Assembly: GCF_001854185.1 (NCBI RefSeq)
Contig: NZ_CP017603.1
Span: 1,364,001 to 1,428,000, forward strand
Reading direction: 5' to 3'
Length of the DNA stretch: 64,000 nucleotides
Source: Clostridium formicaceticum
GTDB taxonomy: Bacteria > Bacillota > Clostridia > Peptostreptococcales > Natronincolaceae
Shown here one piece after another: positions 43,950 to 56,223 of the stretch. Position numbers and translations under genes: made by a program. Each line of letters begins with the position of its first letter. Positions within the stretch are counted from its first letter, which is position 1. The notes beneath the pieces are model-generated. The model saw only the letters and a program-made list of their open reading frames with translations. It did not search any database and was not told the origin of the DNA.

Positions 43950-44357
43950 ATGGATGGTATATGGGATACACAATTGAAAATTATGAAAGGTGTTCTGATC
44001 GTAAACGGGATCATAGGGGTGCTAGCGGTTTTTATAGCAAAACCTCCAATGCCTTTTTTGACGGGGTTGCTGTTTGGCACCATGATAGCCCTGCTTAATT
44101 TTAGACTGCTTTCTCTTACCCTGAACAAAGCAGTACAGCTACAGCCTCATCAGGCTAGGGTTTATGCTGCATCCAGGTATATTTTACGCTATATCATCAT
44201 AGGAATAGTGCTATACATTTCAGTAAAGGCAGAACATATTCACGCACTGGGGACGATTATTGGTGTGATTACATTGAAGTTTGTTGTGCTGCAAAAAGAA
44301 TTGTTTAATAATAAACAATATTTTAAAAATATATTCAAAAGAAAGGAGGCAGAATAA
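43950..44357 (+). CDS. atpI: ATP synthase subunit I (AtpI)
   Basis: The 135-residue product has four membrane helices (MKGVLIVNGIIGVLAVFI, MPFLTGLLFGTMIALLNF, YILRYIIIGIVLYIS, IHALGTIIGVITLKFVVL). AtpI helps assemble the c ring, especially in sodium-type enzymes. The ATG at 43950 behind AAAGGAAG is preferred to 43890, which lies inside the preceding gene. Confidence 0.88.
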   Translation: MDGIWDTQLKIMKGVLIVNGIIGVLAVFIAKPPMPFLTGLLFGTMIALLNFRLLSLTLNKAVQLQPHQARVYAASRYILRYIIIGIVLYISVKAEHIHALGTIIGVITLKFVVLQKELFNNKQYFKNIFKRKEAE

Positions 44358-45059
44358 ATGGAGTTTGGCCCAAAAGTCATATTTGAACTTCCTTTTTTAG
44401 GGGGCATTCCTATCACAGAAACTGTAGTCAACACATGGATTATCATGATTGTTCTAACAGTGTTTGCCATCATTAGTGGCAAAGGTTTTAAGAAGGTACC
44501 TAGAGGGAAGCAAAATGTAGTAGAAGTCATTGTAGATGCTATGAACAATCTAACAGTGCAGACGATGGGGAAAGATAAAAAAGCTTTTGCCAGTTATATG
44601 GGAAGTCTTTTCTTTCTATTATTGTTTGCCAACCTATTTGGTCTTTTAGGACTTAGACCCCCGACAGCGGATATGAATACAACCTTTGCTTTAGCTATTT
44701 TAACATTCATCCTCATCCACGGTTCTGGGGTAAAAAGAAAGGGACTTGGTACCTACCTCAAGGGATTTTTAGAACCTTTTCCTTTGTTGTTACCAATGAA
44801 CATTATTGGAGAGCTGGCTACACCAATATCTCTTTCCTTCCGTCTATTTGGTAACATCATAGGTGGAGTGATTATTATGTCCTTGCTGTATGGCGGCTTA
44901 ATAGGTTTTAGCAGCATGGTGGGATTAGGCGTGTTCCCAATCTTTCAGGCTGGAATTCCAGTAGTGTTTCACCTGTACTTTGATGTTTTTGCAGGTGTAT
45001 TACAAACATTTATCTTCATGATGTTATCAATGGTATTTATTTCAATCGCAATGGATTAA
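44358..45059 (+). CDS. atpB: ATP synthase subunit a
   Basis: The 233-residue stator channel protein has five to six membrane helices. The essential arginine is in SLSFRLFGNIIGGVI and the C terminal helix pair follows. It starts on the base after the atpI stop with GAAAGGAGG inside atpI. It provides the half-channels by which ions reach and leave the c ring. Confidence 0.94.
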   Translation: MEFGPKVIFELPFLGGIPITETVVNTWIIMIVLTVFAIISGKGFKKVPRGKQNVVEVIVDAMNNLTVQTMGKDKKAFASYMGSLFFLLLFANLFGLLGLRPPTADMNTTFALAILTFILIHGSGVKRKGLGTYLKGFLEPFPLLLPMNIIGELATPISLSFRLFGNIIGGVIIMSLLYGGLIGFSSMVGLGVFPIFQAGIPVVFHLYFDVFAGVLQTFIFMMLSMVFISIAMD

Positions 45060-45644
<585 letters not shown>

Positions 45645-45658
45645 ATTGCAACAGGGGC

Positions 45659-45689
45659 TTGACATAATTCATATTGTATACTGTATAGT
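45659..45689 (+). promoter_or_regulatory. Possible internal promoter before atpE2
   Basis: TTGACA at 45659-45664 is followed by TATAGT at 45684-45689 (19-base spacer) in the only large gap of the operon. Confidence 0.35.
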
Positions 45690-45780
45690 AAATTATTAGA
45701 TAAGGGTTGGAGAACAAAAGCTTTGAGGGTTTATTTATTTGACGGGTTATTTAAGTTTTAAGTCTAAAAATTAAGTCTAA

Positions 45781-46080
<300 letters not shown>

Positions 46081-46130
46081 TGAAAAGAGGCCTGAATACC
46101 TCTCAAGCCATAGAAAGGAGGCAATAAACG

Positions 46131-46637
46131 ATGCAACAAGGATTGGTGGAATTTGGATGGACCTTTGTATTTCAGATTGTGAATACACTGATTATATTTT
46201 TAGTCCTTAGACGTTTCTTATTTAAGCCTACAACGGAATTTATGGAAAATAGAACAAAAGGTATAGAAGATGCCATTGAAGAGGCAGCGACAAAAAATAA
46301 AGAAGCAGAAGAGCTAAAAACACAATATGAAGCAAAATTAGACAATATCAAAGATGAAAGAAATCAAATCATCAAAGAAGCTACAAAGCGTGCTGAAGAA
46401 AGAAGCGAAGAGATTATCAAGGCTGCGCAAGCAGAAGCTGAAAAAATCATAGAAAAAGGGCAACAGGACATTCAAAGAGAAAGACAGAAAACAGTAAACG
46501 AATTAAAGGATCAAATCTCTACATTGGCGATTATGGCAGCTTCTAAGGTTATCGAAGAGGAGTTAAATGAAAAAGCTCACAAGAAGATGATCGAACAATT
46601 TATTAAAGAGGTAGGGGAAACACAATGGCAGAATTAA
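46131..46637 (+). CDS. atpF: ATP synthase subunit b
   Basis: The 168-residue product has one N-terminal membrane helix (TFVFQIVNTLIIFLVLRRFLF) and a long charged coiled coil that forms the peripheral stalk. It starts behind AAAGGAGG and overlaps atpH by 13 bases. Confidence 0.95.
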   Translation: MQQGLVEFGWTFVFQIVNTLIIFLVLRRFLFKPTTEFMENRTKGIEDAIEEAATKNKEAEELKTQYEAKLDNIKDERNQIIKEATKRAEERSEEIIKAAQAEAEKIIEKGQQDIQRERQKTVNELKDQISTLAIMAASKVIEEELNEKAHKKMIEQFIKEVGETQWQN

Positions 46638-47167
46638 TAGCAAGAAAATATGCCAAGGCCCTATTTGAAGTTGCTCAAGAAGATAATAATCTTCAGCCTA
46701 TTAGAGAAGAATTGAACTTTATTAAAGAAGCATTAGGAGAAAATGAGAATTTTAAAAAATTGTTGCATACCCCACTGATTACTTCAAATGAAAAGAAGGA
46801 CATTGTTAAAAACGTTTTCAAAGATACATTGACCAATGAAGTGATGAACTTCTTGTATATTCTTGTAGATAAAGGAAGAGTCAATCATATCGAAGAGATT
46901 GTAAAAGAATTTAACGTGATGGCAGATGCTTCTAAAAACATGGTAGAGGCTGTTGCAATAACAGCAATTCCTCTAAACAAGGAAAGATTACAAAAACTAC
47001 AGGTGCAGCTTTCCATGGCTTCTGGTAAAAATGTTAAGTTGAACAATGAAGTAGATGAAAGTGTGATCGGTGGCGTCCTCATAAAGATGGGGGACAAGGT
47101 AATTGATGGAACATTAAAAAGTCGACTTGGACATTTGAAGCAGCAGTTGTCGCAAGTTATATTATAG
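46625..47167 (+). CDS. atpH: ATP synthase subunit delta
   Basis: The 180-residue soluble protein links the peripheral stalk to F1. Typical segments are [14 protein letters not shown] at the start and [26 protein letters not shown] near the end. Confidence 0.95.
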   Translation: MAELIARKYAKALFEVAQEDNNLQPIREELNFIKEALGENENFKKLLHTPLITSNEKKDIVKNVFKDTLTNEVMNFLYILVDKGRVNHIEEIVKEFNVMADASKNMVEAVAITAIPLNKERLQKLQVQLSMASGKNVKLNNEVDESVIGGVLIKMGDKVIDGTLKSRLGHLKQQLSQVIL

Positions 47168-47186
47168 GAATAGGGGTGATAGTCAG

Positions 47187-48698
47187 ATGAATCTCAGACC
47201 TGAAGAGATAAGCTCGGTAATCAAAGAGCAAATTAAAAGATATGAAAACAAACTTGAGATGAAGGACGTTGGAACTGTTATTCAGGTTGGTGATGGGATA
47301 GCAAGGATTCATGGTCTAGAAAAGTGTATGGCTGGAGAACTTTTACAGTTTCCTGGTGAAGTTTACGGTATGACATTAAACCTAGAAGAAGATAACGTAG
47401 GATGTGTACTTTTGGGTTCAGATGATAATATCAAAGAAGGTGACATTGTAAAGCGTACTGAAAGAATCGTAGAGGTACCAGTAGGCGAGGCCCTTCTAGG
47501 TCGTGTTGTAAATGCTTTAGGTCAGCCAATAGATGGAAAAGGTCCTATCAACACCGATAAGTATAGAGAAGTTGAAAGAGTAGCTCCTGGTATCATTGCC
47601 AGAAAATCTGTACATGAACCATTACAAACAGGAATCAAAGCGATAGACTCTATGATTCCTATTGGTAGAGGTCAGAGGGAGTTAATCATCGGCGATAGAC
47701 AGACAGGTAAAACTGCTATTGCTATTGATACCATTATCAATCAAAAAAATACTGACGTAATCTGTATCTATGTAGCTATTGGTCAGAAGAAATCTACCGT
47801 AGCACAAATTCAAGATACATTAGAAAAGAACGGTGCAATGGATTATACCATTATCGTATCAGCTACCGCCAGTGAATTGGCACCGTTACAATATCTTGCT
47901 CCTTACGCTGGGTGTGCAATGGGAGAAGAGTTTATGGAAAATGGCAAGCATGTATTGATTATCTATGATGATTTATCAAAACATGCGGTGGCTTATCGTG
48001 CCATGTCTCTGTTATTAAGACGTCCTCCAGGTCGTGAGGCTTACCCTGGAGATGTATTCTATCTACACAGTAGATTGTTGGAAAGAGCAGCAAAGTTGAG
48101 TGACGAAAGAGGCGCTGGTTCTTTAACAGCCTTACCATTGATTGAAACACAGGCAGGAGACGTTTCTGCTTATATTCCAACCAACGTTATCTCTATTACA
48201 GATGGACAAATCTTCCTAGAGTCTGAATTATTCTACTCCGGCGTTCGTCCTGCGGTTAATGCTGGTATCTCTGTATCCAGGGTTGGTGGTAATGCGCAAA
48301 TTAAAGCCATGAAGAAGGTTGCAGGAAAGCTTCGTCTTGAGCTGGCACAGTACAGAGAATTGGCGGCTTTTGCACAGTTTGGTTCTGAGTTAGATAAAGA
48401 AACCCAAGCAAGACTTGCGCAAGGGGAAAGGATTGTTGAAGTACTAAAACAACCACAGTACCGTCCAGTGCCAGTAGAAAATCAAGTTATGATGATTTAC
48501 GCTGTAACCAACAAATATCTTGCTGATATCGAGGTAGACCAGGTAGGCGAGTTTGAAAAACAATTCCTAGAGTTTGTCAATGGCCAGTATGCGGAAATCG
48601 GTAAAACCATTGTAGAAACTGGTAAATTAGAAGGTGATATAGAAGAGAAGTTAAAGGCAGCGCTAGAGGAGTTCAAGAAGAAGTTTAAGGCCCAATAG
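47187..48698 (+). CDS. atpA: ATP synthase subunit alpha
   Basis: The 503-residue non-catalytic nucleotide-binding subunit of F1 has the P-loop [13 protein letters not shown] and the [12 protein letters not shown] and GISVSRVGG segments with the arginine finger. Full length and intact. Confidence 0.97.
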   Translation: MNLRPEEISSVIKEQIKRYENKLEMKDVGTVIQVGDGIARIHGLEKCMAGELLQFPGEVYGMTLNLEEDNVGCVLLGSDDNIKEGDIVKRTERIVEVPVGEALLGRVVNALGQPIDGKGPINTDKYREVERVAPGIIARKSVHEPLQTGIKAIDSMIPIGRGQRELIIGDRQTGKTAIAIDTIINQKNTDVICIYVAIGQKKSTVAQIQDTLEKNGAMDYTIIVSATASELAPLQYLAPYAGCAMGEEFMENGKHVLIIYDDLSKHAVAYRAMSLLLRRPPGREAYPGDVFYLHSRLLERAAKLSDERGAGSLTALPLIETQAGDVSAYIPTNVISITDGQIFLESELFYSGVRPAVNAGISVSRVGGNAQIKAMKKVAGKLRLELAQYRELAAFAQFGSELDKETQARLAQGERIVEVLKQPQYRPVPVENQVMMIYAVTNKYLADIEVDQVGEFEKQFLEFVNGQYAEIGKTIVETGKLEGDIEEKLKAALEEFKKKFKAQ

Positions 48699-48713
48699 TC
48701 GGGAGGTGATACA

Positions 48714-49586
48714 TTGGCTGGACTAGGAATGCGGGATATTAAAAGACGTATTAAAAGTGTTAACAGTACAAAGCAGATTACAAAGGCGATGGAACTAGTT
48801 TCTTCGGCAAAGTTAAGAAAAGCTAGAGAGGGTTTAGAAAAAACAAAACCTTACTTTAGTACCATAGGAAGAACGGTTGAAGAAATTATCTCCTCCACAA
48901 AAGGAATACAACATGCGTTTTTGAAGCAAAGAGAAGTGAAAAAGACAGGTTATATCGTCATCACTGCCGATAGAGGCTTGTGTGGTGGATACAATACAAA
49001 TGTTATCAAAACCACAGTAAATCATATGGAGACAAAAGGTAAGACATCTGTTATTGTCATCGGCCAAAAAGGGAGAGACTTCTTCAAGAAGCGTGGATAT
49101 GACTTAGACGGAGAATTTACCCATATCTCAGAGAGTCCTACCTTTGCAGATGCTCAAAGTATAGGAAATCTAGCCACAGAGCTATATAAACAGGAATTGG
49201 TAGATGAAGTGTACTTAGTATACACGGAGTTTTTAAGTACGATTAATCAAAAGCCAAAAGTCACAAAGCTTCTGCCTATAGAATTATCAGAAGAAAGTGC
49301 TAAAAATGTCAAGCCTAAAGAGGATGAAGAGTTCATGTCTTATGAACCATCTCCTGAGGCAGTACTGAGCTACTTAATTCCTAAGTATATCGAGAGTATG
49401 ATTTATGGTGCTTTGGTGGAGTCTGCTACCAGTGAGCAGGGCGCTAGAAGGGTAGCGATGGAAAGTGCTACGGATAATGCTACGGAAATGATTGGAGATT
49501 TACAACTACAATACAACCGTGCAAGACAAGCCTCCATCACACAAGAAATTGCAGAAATTGTTGGGGGAGCAGAGGCACTAAAATAA
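48714..49586 (+). CDS. atpG: ATP synthase subunit gamma
   Basis: The 290-residue central shaft protein has the two terminal coiled-coil helices (DIKRRIKSVNSTKQITKAMELVSSAK at the start, QASITQEIAEIVGGAEAL at the end) and TADRGLCGGYN in the middle. The start is TTG behind GGGAGGTG; an ATG five codons on is the alternative. Confidence 0.96.
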   Translation: MAGLGMRDIKRRIKSVNSTKQITKAMELVSSAKLRKAREGLEKTKPYFSTIGRTVEEIISSTKGIQHAFLKQREVKKTGYIVITADRGLCGGYNTNVIKTTVNHMETKGKTSVIVIGQKGRDFFKKRGYDLDGEFTHISESPTFADAQSIGNLATELYKQELVDEVYLVYTEFLSTINQKPKVTKLLPIELSEESAKNVKPKEDEEFMSYEPSPEAVLSYLIPKYIESMIYGALVESATSEQGARRVAMESATDNATEMIGDLQLQYNRARQASITQEIAEIVGGAEALK

Positions 49587-49637
49587 AGAAAAGATGCAGG
49601 ATCGAATAGAAGAAGGGTAGTATTTAATTTCTTATGA

Positions 49638-51050
<1,413 letters not shown>

Positions 51051-51067
51051 GGGAAGTAGGTGATAAA

Positions 51068-51481
51068 ATGGCTTCCAAGTTTCATCTAGATATCGTGACC
51101 CCCGATAGAACCTTCTACAACGATGAAGTAGAAATGACAGTGGTACGAACCTCTGAAGGAGATCTAGGAATTATGAATGATCATATTTCTATGGTGGCAC
51201 CTATAAAAATCGGGAAGATGAAAATAAAAGTAGACGGTAACACCAAGGAGGCTGCTATTGCTGCTGGTTTTGTAAAGATAGAACAAGGCAAAACCACCAT
51301 CATTGTGGATGCAGCAGAATGGCCGGAGGAAATTGATGTAAGAAGGGCAGAAGAAGCGAAACAAAGGGCTGAAAAACGATTGGGAGACAGTCGTGAAAAT
51401 ATCGACCTTGTAAGAGCAGAAATTGCTTTAAGAAAAGCCATCAATAGACTAGAAGTGGTACAAAGTTCAAAAAGTAGATAA
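51068..51481 (+). CDS. atpC: ATP synthase subunit epsilon
   Basis: The 137-residue product has the N-terminal beta-sandwich (LDIVTPDRTFYNDEVEMTVVRTSEGDLGI) and a C-terminal helical hairpin rich in Arg and Glu that can inhibit ATP hydrolysis. It is the last gene of the operon. Confidence 0.96.
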   Translation: MASKFHLDIVTPDRTFYNDEVEMTVVRTSEGDLGIMNDHISMVAPIKIGKMKIKVDGNTKEAAIAAGFVKIEQGKTTIIVDAAEWPEEIDVRRAEEAKQRAEKRLGDSRENIDLVRAEIALRKAINRLEVVQSSKSR

Positions 51482-51516
51482 AAACAAAGCAGGGATTTTC
51501 CTGCTTTGTTTTTTTA
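51481..51516. terminator. Bidirectional terminator after atpC
   Basis: AAAACAAAGCAGG pairs with CCTGCTTTGTTTTTTT. It ends both the atp operon and the convergent gene at 51514-51930. Confidence 0.9.
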
Positions 51517-51930
51517 CTGTACAATGATATCAAAAGGTAGTTCCTCTTCTTCTGTTTCTTCAATAGCAATATACATTTTGATGGGAAGACTAACAATCAT
51601 TTGATAAGGTTCTCGAATCCAACCCATATCTGCATGAATCGATAGTGGAGAAATCTCATCTGGTAATCTATGAAGTCTTACATAACCATCCTTTGTTTCC
51701 AGCCTACCGGTATATTCTACATTATTTACTGTAAAAGGAAACTCAATAAATTCCGATTCCTCATGTTCCTCTAAGGGAAAGCGATGAATCACTTCTCCGT
51801 CTAAATAAACAACAATCATTTTTCCGTTTTCACCAGAGGTCAAAAGCTTTGGTATGGTGAAAATAGAAACGATGCTTAATATAAAAACCATAATAATCAA
51901 TACAACGTCTGCTTTTGTCATGATTTTCAC
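51514..51930 (-). CDS. NusG domain II-like membrane-anchored protein
   Basis: The 138-residue product has one N-terminal membrane helix (KADVVLIIMVFILSIVSIFTIPKL) and an extracytoplasmic beta domain with VVYLDGEVIHRFPL and the segment DGYVRLHRLP, resembling the NusG domain II family found as small membrane-linked proteins in clostridia. The GTG at 51930 follows GGAGG by eight bases; the ATG at 51945 overlaps that site. It stands against the reading direction of its neighbours. Function unknown. Confidence 0.7.
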   Translation of the reverse strand: MKIMTKADVVLIIMVFILSIVSIFTIPKLLTSGENGKMIVVYLDGEVIHRFPLEEHEESEFIEFPFTVNNVEYTGRLETKDGYVRLHRLPDEISPLSIHADMGWIREPYQMIVSLPIKMYIAIEETEEEELPFDIIVQ

Positions 51931-52042
51931 AGTAAAAACCTCCATTCAATCGGGGTCTACATAATTCCATAAATTTTATTATATACTATTTTATATAGCT
52001 TTACAAACCCAATTAAATGAAGCGAATAGGATGTGAAAAAGT

Positions 52043-52594
52043 ATGTCAGAAAAAAATGAATTAGAAAGAACCATAGAATATGCTTTAAATGGTGTGCCAG
52101 AAATTAAAATCAAAGAAAAAAGAAAATGGTTAGGAGAATTCAGGGAAAGAGTTGTTTTAGGTTTAACCATGCAGCAAGCACAAAAAATGGAGGCCCTCAA
52201 TACCGTCAAAGAAGGCTTAAGGGATCCTATGGCAGAAATGTTGATTGTCAATAATAATATGCCTATAGAAACTACTGCTAAATATATGAAGATAGCAAAG
52301 GAAATGAACAAAGAATACAAATCTGTGGCTACAGAGCATGAAGAAGCGATGGGGGTGGTGTTGGCAAGTCGTAGTGCCGTAGATAGAGAGGACGTCACGC
52401 CAGAAATTAAAGAACTGCCAGAAAAGTTTCATCATGTTAAACATAAGGAACTATGCAGTAAATGTTATGAAGAGCTACAACGCTTGTCTCCAGAGGCAGC
52501 AAAGGAATTTAAAAAGCTTTCTTTTGTAGATAAGGTGATCGGCCTTTACTGCGGTGCTTGTGGCTGGCAGGAGGATGGCGGGCCCCTTATGTAA
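52043..52594 (+). CDS. YueI-like (DUF1694) protein with a Cys-rich tail
   Basis: The 183-residue product fits the DUF1694 family in its first 120 residues: IEYALNGVPEIKIKEKRKWLGEFRERVVLGLT, then AEMLIVNN, and VVLASRSAVDRED. It adds a C-terminal part with CSKCYEEL and YCGACGW, two C-x-x-C pairs that could hold a zinc ion. The fold of YueI resembles ribosomal L7Ae-type RNA-binding proteins according to family knowledge, but the role is unknown. Confidence 0.72.
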   Translation: MSEKNELERTIEYALNGVPEIKIKEKRKWLGEFRERVVLGLTMQQAQKMEALNTVKEGLRDPMAEMLIVNNNMPIETTAKYMKIAKEMNKEYKSVATEHEEAMGVVLASRSAVDREDVTPEIKELPEKFHHVKHKELCSKCYEELQRLSPEAAKEFKKLSFVDKVIGLYCGACGWQEDGGPLM

Positions 52595-52764
52595 AGAAAA
52601 AATATAGAAAAACTGTATATCCCCTTTTTTTTCTGTCAATAATGAAACTACAAAGGGAAGAGATAAAGTTGTAGTAAAGATGTTTTTCGTCCCCCTTTAA
52701 CATCATACTTACATACTTACATCTCTTCTCTTTTCTTATGAATTTTTAGAAGGGAAAGAAACCT

Positions 52765-53589
52765 ATGAAAAAATTTTATAAAACAGCACTTATCCTTACG
52801 TTTTTTCTAAGCTTTTTTTATATAGCCTCTGCTTTTACAGCGACAGAAAAAAAACATGCACCTTCTGAGGATGTCATCATAACATTTATTAAGAATACTG
52901 GTGCAGATATTATAGAATCCAATGTCACTACAACTTTAGAAGTACTAGATACATTTTGGACAGAAGAAGAAGTCATGAGGATCAAAGAAGAGCTAAAAAA
53001 GGCGTTAGCACTTCAAGAAAAAACAGAAGAACTTCTACCACAGGGAGATCAACTGCTTTCTGATGACCAGCCTGCTGGGACCAACAGCCTATTTATATAT
53101 CAACAACTGGATGCTGAGGTTAATGAAATGATTGGCGCTACTAGAAATGAAGAGGGAGATATGATTACATTTAAAATTTACTCGACAAAGGCTTCTGAAG
53201 AAAAATCCTCGTATATTATTATTGACATCATACAAAATAAAAGGTATAAAGATATAGTGGAGAAAAGTAATCAAAGTCAAGCAATACTACGAAAATATGG
53301 GGAAACAATAGAAACTACCATGAATTTTGTGGGAACCTATGATAAAAAGTTGTCGAAGATAGAAGGAAAAAGCAAAATAGATGCCATGATCCATTCCGTA
53401 AAGGGTAGAAAAGTTGAAGAAGTTATAGAGGAATCCTATATAAGTACTACGATATACACCCCCCTGATCCCGCAAACAATACAGTACGGCGACAAAATGG
53501 TAAACCTTCATTTAGCAATGCGATACAACGATTACGAAGGAAAAACTTATTTATATGTTGCGAATCCTTTGATTACCCTGACCTACTAA
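52765..53589 (+). CDS. YwmB-like secreted or membrane-anchored protein
   Basis: The 274-residue product has an N-terminal signal or anchor helix (FYKTALILTFFLSFFYIASA) followed by a soluble domain. Position directly before murA and spoIID is where Bacillus has ywmB (TATA-box-binding-like fold), and the helical and strand pattern with INxAI-like ends is compatible. Function unknown; the name rests mainly on synteny and size. Confidence 0.6.
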   Translation: MKKFYKTALILTFFLSFFYIASAFTATEKKHAPSEDVIITFIKNTGADIIESNVTTTLEVLDTFWTEEEVMRIKEELKKALALQEKTEELLPQGDQLLSDDQPAGTNSLFIYQQLDAEVNEMIGATRNEEGDMITFKIYSTKASEEKSSYIIIDIIQNKRYKDIVEKSNQSQAILRKYGETIETTMNFVGTYDKKLSKIEGKSKIDAMIHSVKGRKVEEVIEESYISTTIYTPLIPQTIQYGDKMVNLHLAMRYNDYEGKTYLYVANPLITLTY

Positions 53590-53630
53590 CCAAATTGTAT
53601 TTTGGCAGCTATGGAAAGTGAGGAGTAAAA

Positions 53631-54896
53631 TTGGCAAAAATAGTCGTTGAAAAAAGTCAACCATTAAAAGGTACAGTCCGAGTCAGTGGAGCAAAAAATT
53701 CTGTACTACCTATTTTAGCAGCATCGTTGCTGGCTACAGAAAAATGTTTATTAGAGGATGTACCTCCTTTAAGAGATGTAGACGTTATTTGTGAAGTATT
53801 AGCTACCTTGGGGGCTGATATAAAAAGATTAAATAGAGAACAAATCGAAATAAGAGCCCATAAAATTGATGATTTCGAAGCCCCTTATGAGCTGATTAGA
53901 AAAATGAGGGCTTCCTTCCTTGTAATGGGACCGCTTTTGGCCCGAATGGGTAAGGCAAGGATTTCTATGCCAGGAGGTTGTGCTATTGGAACCAGACCCA
54001 TTGACTTGCACTTAAAGGGTTTCAAAGCGTTAGGAGCTACAATTACACTAGGTCATGGCTTTGTGGAAGCAAAGGCAGACAAATTAATAGGCAACAAAAT
54101 TTATTTGGATTTTCCTAGTGTAGGCGCTACAGAAAACATTATGATGGCAGCAGTTTTGGCTGAAGGACAAACCATTATTGAAAATGCTGCAGAAGAGCCA
54201 GAAATAACGGATCTTGCAAACTTTTTGAACAAAATGGGCGCTCAAATCAAAGGTGCAGGCACTGATACCATAAAGATCACAGGGGTAGAAAAATTAACCG
54301 GCACCACCCACACTGTCATCCCTGACAGAATTGAAGCTGGGACCTATATGGTGGCAGCAGCGATGACGGGAGGAAATGTCCTTGTGGATAATGCAGAGGC
54401 GGATCATTTAAAACCGATTATTGCCAAATTAAGAGAAAGCGATGTAGAGATTTATGAAGAGGGAAATGGTTTAAGAGTGATCGGTCCTAAACGATTGAAA
54501 CCAGTAGATATCAAGACATTGCCTTATCCAGGCTTTCCTACAGATATGCAGGCACAGTTTATGGCATTGTTAAGTGTAGCGGAGGGCACCAGTGTTATTA
54601 TTGAAACAGTATTTGAAAATCGATTCATGCATGTCAGTGAACTAAAACGAATGGGTGCTGACGTAAAAATAGAGGGTCGCAGCGCCATTATAGAAGGGCA
54701 AAAAGTTTTAACCGGAGCGCCGGTGAAGGCCACAGACCTTAGGGCAGGAGCAGCTTTGATTTTAGCTGGTTTAGTATCAGAAGGAAGAACCGAAATCACC
54801 AACATTGAACATATCCAACGGGGTTATGTGGATGTAGAAAAAAAATTCAGAGGCTTAGGCGCCAATGTATATAGAGTAGAAGAAGAGACAAAGTAG
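53631..54896 (+). CDS. murA: UDP-N-acetylglucosamine 1-carboxyvinyltransferase
   Basis: MurA transfers enolpyruvate to UDP-GlcNAc, the first step of peptidoglycan synthesis. The 421-residue product has [16 protein letters not shown] with the Lys-Asn pair, and the catalytic cysteine is present in [13 protein letters not shown], so fosfomycin sensitivity would be expected. TTG is the start, behind GTGAGGAG. Confidence 0.96.
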   Translation: MAKIVVEKSQPLKGTVRVSGAKNSVLPILAASLLATEKCLLEDVPPLRDVDVICEVLATLGADIKRLNREQIEIRAHKIDDFEAPYELIRKMRASFLVMGPLLARMGKARISMPGGCAIGTRPIDLHLKGFKALGATITLGHGFVEAKADKLIGNKIYLDFPSVGATENIMMAAVLAEGQTIIENAAEEPEITDLANFLNKMGAQIKGAGTDTIKITGVEKLTGTTHTVIPDRIEAGTYMVAAAMTGGNVLVDNAEADHLKPIIAKLRESDVEIYEEGNGLRVIGPKRLKPVDIKTLPYPGFPTDMQAQFMALLSVAEGTSVIIETVFENRFMHVSELKRMGADVKIEGRSAIIEGQKVLTGAPVKATDLRAGAALILAGLVSEGRTEITNIEHIQRGYVDVEKKFRGLGANVYRVEEETK

Positions 54897-54983
54897 TTCT
54901 AAAACCTTCATTTTCAGCATATACCTTATTGATGATAAAGATCATTGAAGGATGATCAAACTTACAATAAGGGGAAATGCCGA

Positions 54984-55985
54984 ATGAAGGGTATTTTTTT
55001 TGCCTGTATCATGTTTTTAGCCACCACCCTTTTTTTACCGATGTTTATTTTAAATAGCTGCGATATGGAGGTGCCTTTGAGGAAAACCCCTATTGTAGAA
55101 GAAATACGAGAATCCGATATGAAAATCCATGTTTATAACCATGAGACAAAGGAAATCATGGAGCTATATTTAGAAGAATACATTACACAGGTGGTGGCAG
55201 CAGAAATGCCAGGTAGCTTTGAACTGGAGGCATTGAAGGCGCAAGCGGTGGCGGCTAGAACCTATGCTATTTGGCGCCAAAGCATTTACGGAGAAGAGGG
55301 ACATCCCTCCCATCCGGGAGCCAGTATTTGTACCAGTCATGCCCACTGTCAGGAATGGTTGTCGATGGAAGAACTGACAAATCGACACGGTAGAAAGTGG
55401 AAAAATGAGTATCTGCCTAAAATACAAGAGGCGGTTTTCTCCACAGCAGGCGTTATCATGACCTATAACATGCAGCCTATTGAGCCCCTGTATCACTCCA
55501 CCAGTGGAGGAAAAACAGAGAACTCTGAAGATGTATTTGCCTCAGCATTGCCCTATTTAAGGAGTGTTTCCAGCCCTTATGAAGAGAGATCCCCCGTATT
55601 GGTGGATCAAAAAGAGGTCTCTATAGATGCCTTTATAAATAGTATGAAGAGCAAAGATAGGGATATTCAGATCAATACAAACAATATTGCTTCTCAAATA
55701 AAGATTTTAGAAAGAAACCAGGGTGGAAGCATAAAAACCATCCAAATCGGTAACAAAATCTTCACAGGGTCTGAAATACGACAGTTGTTTGATTTGAGAT
55801 CAGCGGATTTTTCCGTAGATGTTGATAGAAATCATATTACCTTTACCACAAGGGGTTATGGTCACGGAGTAGGTATGAGCCAGTGGGGAGCAAATGGCAT
55901 GGCGGAAGAAGGCAAAACCTACAAGGAAATACTAAAACACTATTATCAAGGGGTCACTCTAAGCAAACTCACCAGCTATCAGTAA
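54984..55985 (+). CDS. spoIID: Stage II sporulation protein D
   Basis: SpoIID is a lytic transglycosylase that cuts peptidoglycan during engulfment. The 333-residue product has an N-terminal membrane anchor, the catalytic-Glu segment EYITQVVAAEMPGSFELEALKAQAVAARTYA, a zinc-type motif SICTSHAHCQ as described for the Clostridioides difficile enzyme, and the end GYGHGVGMSQWGANGMA. The ATG at 54984 behind AGGGGAA is preferred to 54945. It should be made in the mother cell under sigma-E; no clear sigma-E promoter was identified. Confidence 0.93.
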   Translation: MKGIFFACIMFLATTLFLPMFILNSCDMEVPLRKTPIVEEIRESDMKIHVYNHETKEIMELYLEEYITQVVAAEMPGSFELEALKAQAVAARTYAIWRQSIYGEEGHPSHPGASICTSHAHCQEWLSMEELTNRHGRKWKNEYLPKIQEAVFSTAGVIMTYNMQPIEPLYHSTSGGKTENSEDVFASALPYLRSVSSPYEERSPVLVDQKEVSIDAFINSMKSKDRDIQINTNNIASQIKILERNQGGSIKTIQIGNKIFTGSEIRQLFDLRSADFSVDVDRNHITFTTRGYGHGVGMSQWGANGMAEEGKTYKEILKHYYQGVTLSKLTSYQ

Positions 55986-55989
55986 CATA

Positions 55990-56135
55990 GCGACATGGGC
56001 ATGGTTAGCGAAGTCATGGGGACAGTTCGAGGGTTTTGAGGCATAGCGAAGTCATGGGGACGGTTCGAGCGTTTCCGAAGCGTAGCGAAGGACCGAAGGG
56101 AAAACGATGGAACTGTCCCCGTGGCGTAGCGATGT
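55990..56135. repeat. Cluster of GGGGACAGTTC / GGAACTGTCCCC repeats
   Basis: GTCATGGGGACAGTTCGAGG (from 56012) and GTCATGGGGACGGTTCGAGC (from 56052) are direct repeats, and ATGGAACTGTCCCCGTGGCG (from 56107) is their inverse. TAGCGA/TAGCGAAG strings recur between. The whole can fold into a long hairpin. The cluster lies between spoIID and spoIIQ and creates a spurious upstream start for spoIIQ at 56107. Confidence 0.75.
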
Positions 56136-56223
56136 TATAGCACAAAAAAATTACAATTCCATCCCCAACTGTATGTATAAATTGCTACAAACAGGCGATA
56201 ATTACAGGTGGAGGTGGAATTGT

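Noticed and set aside
54901-54983. Sigma-E promoter for spoIID (CTTACAAT at about 54961)
   Set aside because: The -10-like sequence would put the start site on the ribosome binding site, too close to the ATG.
56107-56223. N-terminal extension of SpoIIQ from 56107
   Set aside because: The extension is coded by the GGAACTGTCCCC repeat, and a strong GGAGGTGG lies just before the ATG at 56224.
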